A stretch of 5,942 nt of DNA. Source: an uncultured bacterium. GTDB taxonomy: Bacteria > Bacillota > Clostridia > Oscillospirales > Acutalibacteraceae. The notes beneath the pieces are model-generated. The model ran no database searches. It had not been told where the DNA came from and saw only the letters and a list, made by a program, of their open reading frames with translations. Position 1 is the stretch's first letter, and each line of letters opens with the position of its first letter. The stretch spans positions 1 to 5,942 of the forward strand of contig CAJMOI010000123.1 in NCBI GenBank assembly GCA_905215105.1, in the 5' to 3' direction. The position numbers and the translations under genes are program-made. Positions 1 to 5,545 of the stretch are shown here, in pieces.

Positions 1-1
1 A

Positions 2-1807
2 GCCGATAACAAGCGGAACCTGTGCAGCACAGAGCGGATGGACATTGGGGACGTGGATGAAGTGCTCAAAACCTGTGACGTGGTGGTCGAGCGCACCTTC
101 AACACCAAGGCCAACAGTCAGGCCATGATGGAAACCTTCCGCACCTTCTCCTATATCGATGAATACGGCCGTTTGACGGTGGTCAGCTCTACCCAGGTAC
201 CTTTCCATGCCCGGCGTATTCTTTCTAACGCATTGCAGATTCCCAAATCCAGAATCCGTGTGGTCAAGCCCCGGATCGGCGGCGGCTTCGGCGCAAAACA
301 GAGTGTTGTCAGTGAGCTGTTTCCCGCTATTGTTACCCTGAAAACAGGCCGGGCGGCCAGCATCATCTATACGCGTGAGGAGAGTATGACCAACGGTTCT
401 CCCCGTCATCAGATGCAGATGAAAGTGCGGGTAGGCGCCAGCAAGGACGGCGTGATCCGCGCCATTGATCTGTACGCACTATCCAATGCCGGCGCTTATG
501 GCGACCATGGCCCCACCACTATCGGACTGGTGGGACACAAGTCCCTTTCTCTGTACGGCGGCTTGGAAGCGGCCCGTTTTGACAACGAAGTGGTATACAC
601 CAACACCATGGGCGGCGGCGCATACCGTGGTTACGGCGCAACCCAGGGCATTTTTGCGGTGGAATCCGCTGTCAGTGAATTGGCGGCAAAGCTGGGCATG
701 GACCCTTGTGTGCTCCGGGAAAAGAACATGGTGGCACAGGGCCAGATGATGCCCACCTATTACAATGAGCCCTGCAACAGTTGCACGTTGGACAAGTGCA
801 TGGCAAAAGCTAAAGAGATGATGGACTGGGATAACAAATATCCCCGCCGCGTGCTGGAAAATGGCCATATCCGCAGTGTAGGCGTGGCCATGGCCATGCA
901 GGGCAGCGGTATTTCCGGTGTGGATATCGCCAGCGTAGAAATCCGCCTGAACGACGACGGTTTTTATACCCTGTTGCTGGGCTGCACCGATATGGGTACC
1001 GGCTGCGATACTATCCTTTCCCAGATGGCAGCAGATTGTCTGGACTGCGACCTGGATCGGATTGCGGTGCGTGGCGTGGATACGGACTTCTCCCCCTATG
1101 ATACCGGCTCCTATGCTTCCTCCACCACCTATGTCACCGGTATGGCTGTGGTCAAGACTTGTCAGGTGCTCCGGGAAAAGATTCTGAAAACCGGTGCTTT
1201 CATGCTGAACGTTCCGGAAGAAACCGCCGAGTTTGACGGAAAGCGGGTATTTGTCCCCGGTACGGAAAAACAGGTCACGCTGGAAGAAATCGGCTATGCC
1301 AGCTATGAAGGCCACAACCGGTGCCTGTCTGCCAGCGAGTCCCATTCTTCTCCCATTTCTCCGCCGCCGTTTATGGTGGGCATGGCAGAAATCGACCTTG
1401 ACCCGGAAACCGGCAAGGTGGAAGTGGTGGACTATGTGGGCGCAGTGGACTGCGGTACCGTCATCAACACCAATCTGGCCCGGGTGCAGACCGAAGGCGG
1501 CATTGTGCAGGGCATCGGCATGGCGCTGTATGAGGATATCTGCTATAGTGCCAGCGGCAAGATGGAGAACAATTCCTTCCTGCAATACAAGATTCCCAGC
1601 CGTCTGGACGTGGGCAAAATCCGCATTGAATTTGAAAGCAGCTATGAGCCCACCGGCCCCTTTGGCGCCAAGTCTATCGGTGAGCTGGTCATCAATACCC
1701 CGGCACCGGCCATCATGAATGCGCTGTATAACGCCACCGGCTGCTTCTTTGACACACTGCCCGTTCGCAGTGAGGATATTTTCTTCGCCATGGAGGAGAA
1801 GAAGTAA
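2..1807 (+). CDS. Xanthine dehydrogenase-family molybdenum-binding subunit, C-terminal part (5' end outside the window)
   Basis: Large catalytic subunit of a molybdenum hydroxylase. The family hydroxylates purines such as hypoxanthine and xanthine, or other N-heterocycles, and normally works with separate FAD and 2Fe-2S subunits in the cytoplasm. The frame is open to the left edge, so the ATG at 38 is probably internal. About 601 residues are visible of a usual 700-770. Counting from the codon at position 2, I see STQ with the Mo-proximal Gln at about 65, the glycine-rich GGGFGAK at 93-99, GGGAYRGYGATQ with its active-site Arg at about 209, the cofactor-binding stretch GCTDMGTGCDT, the YDTGSYASSTTYVTG motif, and near the C-terminus SIGEL with the catalytic Glu at about 561. 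All key residues appear intact. A Cys cluster (258, 261, 266) lies just before the CMAKAKEMMDWD segment and is of unclear meaning. No FAD, FeS or maturation gene follows, so partners must lie upstream or elsewhere. The substrate cannot be told from sequence; a selenium-dependent hydroxylase is possible. Confidence 0.93.
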   Translation, partial: ADNKRNLCSTERMDIGDVDEVLKTCDVVVERTFNTKANSQAMMETFRTFSYIDEYGRLTVVSSTQVPFHARRILSNALQIPKSRIRVVKPRIGGGFGAKQSVVSELFPAIVTLKTGRAASIIYTREESMTNGSPRHQMQMKVRVGASKDGVIRAIDLYALSNAGAYGDHGPTTIGLVGHKSLSLYGGLEAARFDNEVVYTNTMGGGAYRGYGATQGIFAVESAVSELAAKLGMDPCVLREKNMVAQGQMMPTYYNEPCNSCTLDKCMAKAKEMMDWDNKYPRRVLENGHIRSVGVAMAMQGSGISGVDIASVEIRLNDDGFYTLLLGCTDMGTGCDTILSQMAADCLDCDLDRIAVRGVDTDFSPYDTGSYASSTTYVTGMAVVKTCQVLREKILKTGAFMLNVPEETAEFDGKRVFVPGTEKQVTLEEIGYASYEGHNRCLSASESHSSPISPPPFMVGMAEIDLDPETGKVEVVDYVGAVDCGTVINTNLARVQTEGGIVQGIGMALYEDICYSASGKMENNSFLQYKIPSRLDVGKIRIEFESSYEPTGPFGAKSIGELVINTPAPAIMNALYNATGCFFDTLPVRSEDIFFAMEEKK

Positions 1808-1845
1808 GCTTCCGCAGGTTTCCGAAGGATTTCTATGGAACAGTT

Positions 1846-1874
1846 CGCCGGAAAACAGGCTTGTTTTTCCGGCG
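1846..1874 (+). terminator. GC-rich hairpin after the molybdenum hydroxylase gene; possible terminator without a U-tract
   Basis: The arms at 1846-1855 and 1865-1874 pair over 10 perfect base pairs (CGCCGGAAAA with TTTTCCGGCG). Two further pairs are possible across a one-base bulge, leaving a loop of about 4 bases. It starts 38 nt after the stop codon, where a terminator is expected. It is followed by AAACGGAAG rather than a run of T, so it is not a canonical Rho-independent terminator. It could instead stabilise the 3' end of the mRNA or work with a factor. The hairpin is clearly present; its role is inferred. Confidence 0.5.
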
Positions 1875-1931
1875 GAAACGGAAGTTATGGACAAATTCTG
1901 CCGGAAGGGCACAAAATCCTGTATTTTTTTA

Positions 1932-1960
1932 TTGACAAACCATTCCGGTTCCTTTATAAT
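1932..1960 (+). promoter_or_regulatory. Consensus sigma-A promoter for yceD-rpmF
   Basis: The -35 box TTGACA (1932-1937) and the -10 box TATAAT (1955-1960) are both perfect matches, with the optimal 17-bp spacer. A run of seven T (1924-1930) lies directly upstream of the -35 box and could act as an UP-like element. Transcription should start near 1967, giving a leader of about 40 nt before the yceD ATG. A constitutive, strong promoter fits a ribosomal-protein unit. It also excludes longer in-frame versions of yceD that would begin upstream of it. Confidence 0.92.
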
Positions 1961-1994
1961 AGTTTTCGATGTTTTCATCTAAAGACTGAACTTT

Positions 1995-1998
1995 GGAG
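1995..1998 (+). promoter_or_regulatory. Ribosome binding site deciding the yceD start
   Basis: GGAG lies 7 nt before the ATG at 2006. The reading frame stays open upstream to an ATG at 1835, but that start would place the promoter inside the coding region and has no good Shine-Dalgarno sequence. The start at 2006 is therefore preferred. Confidence 0.8.
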
Positions 1999-2005
1999 TT
2001 GTGCC

Positions 2006-2503
2006 ATGCTGCTGGATTTAAGAAGAGTATTCGTAGAAGAAGTAAAAGAGCTTCCCTTTTCCGGGACCTTTGATTTGTCGGATACGGAAATCGGCGGCGT
2101 ACACCCCTTTGTTTCGCCGGTTGCTTTTTCCGGTACGGTGAAGCCTTTCGCAGGGGAAGCACAGATGGAAGCTACGGTTTCCTTCACCTTTGAAGTTCCC
2201 TGTGACCGCTGCACAGAAATTATCCGCCGGGAATTCCGGTATGAGTTTTCTCACATGCTGGTGCGAAAGCTGAATCAGGAGGACAACGACGACTACATTG
2301 TGGTCGAGGATGAAAAAATCGATGTGGAAGCGCTGCTGCGGGATGACATTCTGCTGGAGCTGCCCACCAAGTTTCTTTGCAAACCCGATTGCAAAGGACT
2401 GTGCAGTCAGTGCGGCCAGAATTTGAATCTGGGCGACTGCGGCTGCAATCAACGTCGGATAGATCCTCGTTTGGAGGTTCTTCAACAGTTTTTCAACAAC
2501 TGA
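2006..2503 (+). CDS. yceD: DUF177 family protein, YceD-like (large rRNA accumulation protein)
   Basis: A 165-residue cytosolic protein of the YceD/DUF177 family, whose bacterial and plant members are linked to 23S rRNA accumulation and large-subunit biogenesis. Its biochemical activity is not settled. The N-terminal half is a beta-rich region containing PCDRC (Cys66, Cys69). After an acidic stretch (QEDNDDYIVVEDE, about 91-103) comes the family's C-terminal Cys-rich block: Cys125, Cys129, Cys133, Cys136, Cys145 and Cys147 within CKPDCKGLCSQCGQNLN and the following CGC. It ends with DPRLEVLQQ, another hallmark. The cysteine pattern suggests zinc binding, which is inference. It lies 37 nt upstream of rpmF, the classic yceD-rpmF pair, under the promoter at 1932-1960. 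Length and motifs are normal for the family. Confidence 0.94.
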   Translation: MLLDLRRVFVEEVKELPFSGTFDLSDTEIGGVHPFVSPVAFSGTVKPFAGEAQMEATVSFTFEVPCDRCTEIIRREFRYEFSHMLVRKLNQEDNDDYIVVEDEKIDVEALLRDDILLELPTKFLCKPDCKGLCSQCGQNLNLGDCGCNQRRIDPRLEVLQQFFNN

Positions 2504-2524
2504 TACAACAGCCTGAATTCACAT

Positions 2525-2533
2525 AAGGAGGTG
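2525..2533 (+). promoter_or_regulatory. Strong Shine-Dalgarno sequence of rpmF
   Basis: AAGGAGGTG is a nearly full complement to the 16S rRNA 3' end, and its GGAGG core lies 9 nt before the rpmF ATG. It is stronger than the site of yceD, consistent with L32 being needed in far larger amount than YceD from the same mRNA. Confidence 0.85.
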
Positions 2534-2540
2534 CTGAACG

Positions 2541-2723
2541 ATGGCGGTACCCAAGAGAAAAGTGTCCAGCGCAAGACAGAACAAGAGACGTTCGAATGTC
2601 TGGAAGCTGAGCGCCCCGGCTCTGGCAAAGTGCCCCAAGTGCGGGGAGTACACCACGCCTCACAGAGTCTGCGGCAACTGCGGATTCTACAATGGACGGG
2701 ACGTTCTGAAGAAAGAGGCTTAA
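2541..2723 (+). CDS. rpmF: 50S ribosomal protein L32 (bL32)
   Basis: A 60-residue bL32, the usual length. The N-terminus MAVPKRKVSSARQNKRRS is the basic rRNA-binding tail typical of the family, followed by WKLSAPALAKCPKCGE. The four cysteines at 31, 34, 44 and 47 (CPKC and CGNC) make this the zinc-binding 'C+' form, with the conserved PHRVCGNCGFYNGRDV. L32 sits on the large subunit near the peptidyl-transferase region. It is cotranscribed with yceD and followed after 20 nt by a strong terminator. In many bacteria plsX and fabH follow rpmF; here they do not. Overlapping frames on both strands are shadows. Confidence 0.98.
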   Translation: MAVPKRKVSSARQNKRRSNVWKLSAPALAKCPKCGEYTTPHRVCGNCGFYNGRDVLKKEA

Positions 2724-2743
2724 TCAGCACCTTTCGCGGAGGG

Positions 2744-2775
2744 ATAGAGAAGGAGGAATCCTTCTCTATTTTTTT
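2744..2775 (+). terminator. Rho-independent terminator of the yceD-rpmF unit
   Basis: The arms at 2744-2754 (ATAGAGAAGGA) and 2759-2769 (TCCTTCTCTAT) form an 11-bp perfect stem closed by a GGAA tetraloop, which is of GNRA type. The stem runs straight into a run of seven T (2769-2775). It lies 20 nt after the rpmF stop codon. The complementary strand lacks a U-tract, so it should work only in the + direction. Confidence 0.95.
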
Positions 2776-2786
2776 GTATAGGGGAG

Positions 2787-2811
2787 CGGAAAGGGCAGAT
2801 TGCTTTTTCCG
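2787..2811 (+). other. Second hairpin downstream of the rpmF terminator
   Basis: CGGAAAGGGC (2787-2796) can pair with GCTTTTTCCG (2802-2811), giving 10 pairs including two G-U, with a 5-nt loop AGATT. It is followed only by GTTTCTG, so it is a weak terminator at best. It could be a back-up terminator or the leader structure of the DUF512 mRNA if transcription starts or reads through here. Confidence 0.35.
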
Positions 2812-2847
2812 TTTCTGATTCTGTAACCACAAGAAAGGAGCGAAACC

Positions 2848-4158
2848 ATGGCAGTTCTCATCCAACAGGTACACCCCAATAGCCCGGCGGATGCAGCCGG
2901 AATCCAGGCAGGGGAGACCCTTGTTTCCCTGAACGGCAACACCATCATGGATGTGTTGGATTACCGGTTTTATGAGACCGATTCCCGCCTGACAGTGACC
3001 GTGCGGAATCCGCAGGGGGAAGAGCGTTCCATTTCCATCCGAAAGGGGCAGTATGAAACGCTGGGGCTGGAGTTTGAAACCTATCTCATGGACAAGCAGC
3101 ACTCCTGTCGGAACAAGTGCATTTTCTGCTTTATTGACCAGCTTCCCAAAGGAATGCGGGAAAGCCTGTATTTCAAGGACGATGACTCCCGGCTTTCTTT
3201 CCTTTTTGGAAATTATATCACCCTGACCAACCTCAGTGACCATGAGATTGACCGGATTATCAAAATGCATATCAGCCCCATCAATGTGTCTGTCCACACC
3301 ACCAACCCGGAGCTCCGGTGTAAAATGATGGGCAATCGCTTCGCCGGAAAGGCGCTGAGCCTTCTCAGCCGTTTTGCTGAAGCGGGAATTCACATCAACT
3401 GCCAGCTGGTGCTGTGCCCGGGGATTAACGACGGCCCCGAGCTGGAACGGACTTTGAACGACCTGTATGCGTTGGGCGAGAATGTCCAAAGCATCGCCTG
3501 TGTGCCAGTAGGCGTCACCCGCTACCGGGAAGGGCTGTACCCGCTGACCACCTATACAAAAGAAACAGCGGAAGCCACCCTGTGCCAAATTGAAGCCTTT
3601 GGTGACCGTTTCCGGAAAGAGCGGGGGATGCGTACGGTATATGCGTCCGATGAGTTCTATCTGCTGGCGGAATGGGAAATTCCCGAGCCGGAATTCTATG
3701 AGGACTTCGCTCAGCTGGAAAACGGCGTAGGGCTGCTGGCCAGCTTGCAGGACGAATTCCGGTTTGCATTGGAGGATTTCACTCCGCTTGAAACAAAGCG
3801 CCGGGTTACCATCGCTACCGGCGAGGGCGCTTATGCATTTCTCAATAGAATGCTTGACGAACTTCGTGCAAAATGCGATACTATAGAATGTACAGTAGTT
3901 CCTGTCCGCAACGATTTCTTCGGCGGAACAGTGAATGTTTCCGGCCTGCTCACCGGACAGGATTTGTTCGCTCAGCTGAAAGACCGTGACCTGGGGGATG
4001 CCGTGCTCATTCCCTGTGTTACTCTGCGGCAGCAGGAGGACGTTTTCCTGGACGATATGTCCGTTTCCCAGCTTTCGGAAAAACTGGGCGTACCGGTCAT
4101 TCCGGTGATTAACGAAGGCCAGCACCTGCTGGACGCTATTACAGGGAGGGATACCTGA
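2848..4158 (+). CDS. DUF512 protein: PDZ domain fused to a radical-SAM-like Fe-S domain, function unknown
   Basis: A 436-residue protein of the COG1625/DUF512 family ('Fe-S oxidoreductase related to NifB/MoaA'). No substrate or reaction is established. Residues about 1-70 form a PDZ-like domain (HPNSPADAAGIQAGETLVSLNG, interrupted here only in description), a peptide-binding fold. Cys87, Cys91 and Cys94 form the CxxxCxxC motif of radical-SAM enzymes (CRNKCIFC), which would bind a 4Fe-4S cluster and S-adenosylmethionine. The region following reads as a TIM-barrel part (GNYITLTNLS, SPINVSVHTTNPELR, QLVLCPGINDG). The C-terminal DUF512 part follows (VPVGVTRYREGLYPL; YASDEFYLLAEW; later VRNDFFGG and TVNVSGLLTGQD). 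The start is fixed by AAGGAG at 2835-2840, 7 nt upstream. The stop overlaps the der start codon by one base (TGATG), implying translational coupling. No signal peptide or membrane segment is seen. All motifs are intact; assignment to family is firm, function is open. Confidence 0.95.
   Translation: MAVLIQQVHPNSPADAAGIQAGETLVSLNGNTIMDVLDYRFYETDSRLTVTVRNPQGEERSISIRKGQYETLGLEFETYLMDKQHSCRNKCIFCFIDQLPKGMRESLYFKDDDSRLSFLFGNYITLTNLSDHEIDRIIKMHISPINVSVHTTNPELRCKMMGNRFAGKALSLLSRFAEAGIHINCQLVLCPGINDGPELERTLNDLYALGENVQSIACVPVGVTRYREGLYPLTTYTKETAEATLCQIEAFGDRFRKERGMRTVYASDEFYLLAEWEIPEPEFYEDFAQLENGVGLLASLQDEFRFALEDFTPLETKRRVTIATGEGAYAFLNRMLDELRAKCDTIECTVVPVRNDFFGGTVNVSGLLTGQDLFAQLKDRDLGDAVLIPCVTLRQQEDVFLDDMSVSQLSEKLGVPVIPVINEGQHLLDAITGRDT
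4144..4150 (+). promoter_or_regulatory. Ribosome binding site of der inside the DUF512 gene
   Basis: GGGAGGG lies 7 nt before the der ATG and within the last codons of the DUF512 gene. Together with the TGATG overlap at 4156-4160 it allows a ribosome that ends DUF512 to restart on der, which would keep the two proteins at related levels. Confidence 0.75.
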
Positions 4159-5483
4159 TGTCAAAACCGGTAGTTGCCGTAGTTGGCAGACCCAATGTGG
4201 GAAAATCTACCTTATTCAATAAACTGATCGGTCAGCGTCTGTCCATTGTGGACGACACCCCCGGCGTGACCCGCGACCGGATTTACGGGGAATGCGAGTG
4301 GAAAAACCGGAAATTCTCGCTGGTGGATACCGGCGGTATTGAACCGGATTCTTCTGACGTGATTCTGTCTCAGATGCGGATGCAGGCCCAGCTGGCCATT
4401 GATGCCGCTGATGTGATTATTCTGGTAACGGATGTCCGCACTGGTCTGGTGGCTACAGACGCGGATATCGCCGCCATGTTGCTGAAAAGCGGACGGCCTG
4501 TTATTGTCTGTGTCAATAAGTGCGACTCCATCGGCGATCCTCCGGCGGATTTTTACGAGTTCTACAATCTGGGACTGGGTGACCCCATTCAGGTTTCTTC
4601 CGTTCACGGCCACGGCACCGGCGATCTGCTGGACGCGGTGCTGGAGCACCTTCCTCCGGAGGAGGACGAGGACGAGGACGGCGAGACCATTCGGGTGGCT
4701 ATTATCGGCAAGCCCAATGTGGGAAAATCCTCGCTGGTGAACCGGATTTCCGGTGAAAACCGCTGCATTGTTTCCGATATTGCCGGTACAACCCGAGATG
4801 CCATCGATACGGAAATCGAAAACGAGTTCGGCAAATTTGTCCTTATTGACACCGCCGGTCTCCGCCGCAAAAACAAGGTGGAGGACGCCATTGAAAAATA
4901 CAGTAACCTGCGGGCTCAGATGGCTATTGAGCGGGCAGATGTGTGTGCCATCCTGATTGATGCGGAAGTGGGCTTCACAGAGCAGGATTCCAAGGTGGCG
5001 GGCCTTGCCCATGAAGCAGGCAAGGGCTGCGTTATTGTGGTGAATAAATGGGACGCCATCGAAAAGGACCAGAACACCATGTCCGAGTTCCGCAAGAAGC
5101 TGGAAAAAGACTTTTCCTTTATGTCTTATGCGCCCTTTGTGTTTATTTCCGCCAAGACCGGCCAGCGCATTGACCGGCTGTTTGAGCTGATTAAGCATGT
5201 GGCCAGCAGCAATTCTATGCGGATTCCCACAGGTATGATTAATGACGTGCTGGCACAGGCGGTGGCCAGAGTGCAGCCGCCTACGGATAAGGGCAAGCGC
5301 CTGAAGATTTACTACATGACCCAGGCTTCCACCCGTCCGCCCACATTCGTATGCTTTGTCAACTCAGCGGAGCTGTTCCACTTCTCCTATCAGCGGTATC
5401 TGGAAAACCGCATTCGTGAAACCTTCGGCATGGAGGGTACTCCCATCCGGTTTATCATCCGGGAGCGGGGAGATAAGAACTGA
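4158..5483 (+). CDS. der: Ribosome biogenesis GTPase Der (EngA)
   Basis: A 441-residue tandem-domain GTPase, the normal length, that binds the 50S subunit and is needed for its late maturation. The first G domain has the P-loop GRPNVGKS (10-17), the switch segment DDTPGVTRDR (32-41), DTGG (57-60) and NKCD (120-123). A short acidic linker follows (PPEEDEDEDGE, 166-176). The second G domain has GKPNVGKS (184-191), AGTTRDAIDT (209-218), DTAG (231-234), NKWD (296-299) and SAK (331-333). The KH-like C-terminal domain follows (about 355-437) with its typical STRPPTFVCFVN and FGMEGTPIRF. Nothing is missing. It overlaps the DUF512 gene by one base and is followed 62 nt later by plsY. The DUF512-der-plsY order recurs in Clostridia, where gpsA often comes next; that is family knowledge, not visible here. 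Long frames on the opposite strand are codon-bias shadows. Confidence 0.99.
   Translation: MSKPVVAVVGRPNVGKSTLFNKLIGQRLSIVDDTPGVTRDRIYGECEWKNRKFSLVDTGGIEPDSSDVILSQMRMQAQLAIDAADVIILVTDVRTGLVATDADIAAMLLKSGRPVIVCVNKCDSIGDPPADFYEFYNLGLGDPIQVSSVHGHGTGDLLDAVLEHLPPEEDEDEDGETIRVAIIGKPNVGKSSLVNRISGENRCIVSDIAGTTRDAIDTEIENEFGKFVLIDTAGLRRKNKVEDAIEKYSNLRAQMAIERADVCAILIDAEVGFTEQDSKVAGLAHEAGKGCVIVVNKWDAIEKDQNTMSEFRKKLEKDFSFMSYAPFVFISAKTGQRIDRLFELIKHVASSNSMRIPTGMINDVLAQAVARVQPPTDKGKRLKIYYMTQASTRPPTFVCFVNSAELFHFSYQRYLENRIRETFGMEGTPIRFIIRERGDKN
4652..4663 (+). repeat. 12-bp perfect palindrome with Shine-Dalgarno-like core in the der linker
   Basis: TCCTCCGGAGGA is its own reverse complement and encodes the Pro-Pro-Glu-Glu at the beginning of the acidic linker between the two G domains. 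It is followed by repeated GAGGAC/GACGAG units, so GGAGGAGGA (4658-4666) is a strong internal Shine-Dalgarno-like sequence. No well-placed start codon follows, so internal initiation is unlikely; ribosome pausing is possible. Confidence 0.6.
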
Positions 5484-5530
5484 CCCTTAATTATATAGAC
5501 CCTCTCAGTATTCCGTTATTATCAATATTG

Positions 5531-5538
5531 AAGGAGAG
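5531..5538 (+). promoter_or_regulatory. Ribosome binding site of plsY
   Basis: AAGGAGAG with its GGAG core 9 nt before the ATG at 5546 fixes the start of plsY. The 62-nt gap after der is AT-rich but I could not find a convincing promoter in it, so readthrough from der is likely. Confidence 0.8.
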
Positions 5539-5545
5539 ATTGACC

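Noticed and set aside
1899..1930. Possible terminator using the T-run at 1924-1930
   Set aside because: Only a 4-bp stem (TGCC/GGCA) precedes it, ending 12 nt before the T-run. The T-run is better explained as AT-rich DNA upstream of the -35 box.
479..1978. Long open frame on the minus strand, 499 codons
   Set aside because: It lies opposite the hydroxylase gene and its downstream region, has low-complexity His/Gly-rich composition and no recognisable family, and runs through the yceD promoter. It is a shadow of codon bias.
1835..2005. In-frame upstream extension of yceD from the ATG at 1835
   Set aside because: The extension would contain the hairpin and the consensus promoter, encodes nothing like YceD, and lacks a Shine-Dalgarno site. 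The ATG at 2006 has one and gives the family's normal N-terminus.
2800..2827. Promoter for DUF512 (TTGCTT, 16-bp spacer, TGTAAC)
   Set aside because: Both boxes are poor, and the -35 box overlaps the stem of the second hairpin. Not strong enough to annotate.
2482..4164. Long open frame on the minus strand, 560 codons
   Set aside because: It is antisense to rpmF, its terminator and DUF512, crossing the clear terminator at 2744-2775. Its protein shows no domain.
4212..5198. Open frame of 328 codons antisense to der
   Set aside because: It mirrors the highly conserved Der coding sequence and has no independent ribosome binding site or recognisable motif.
5484..5545. Promoter or terminator between der and plsY
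   Set aside because: The AT-rich stretch has TATATA-like sequence but no -35 box at proper spacing, and no stem followed by T-run was found.
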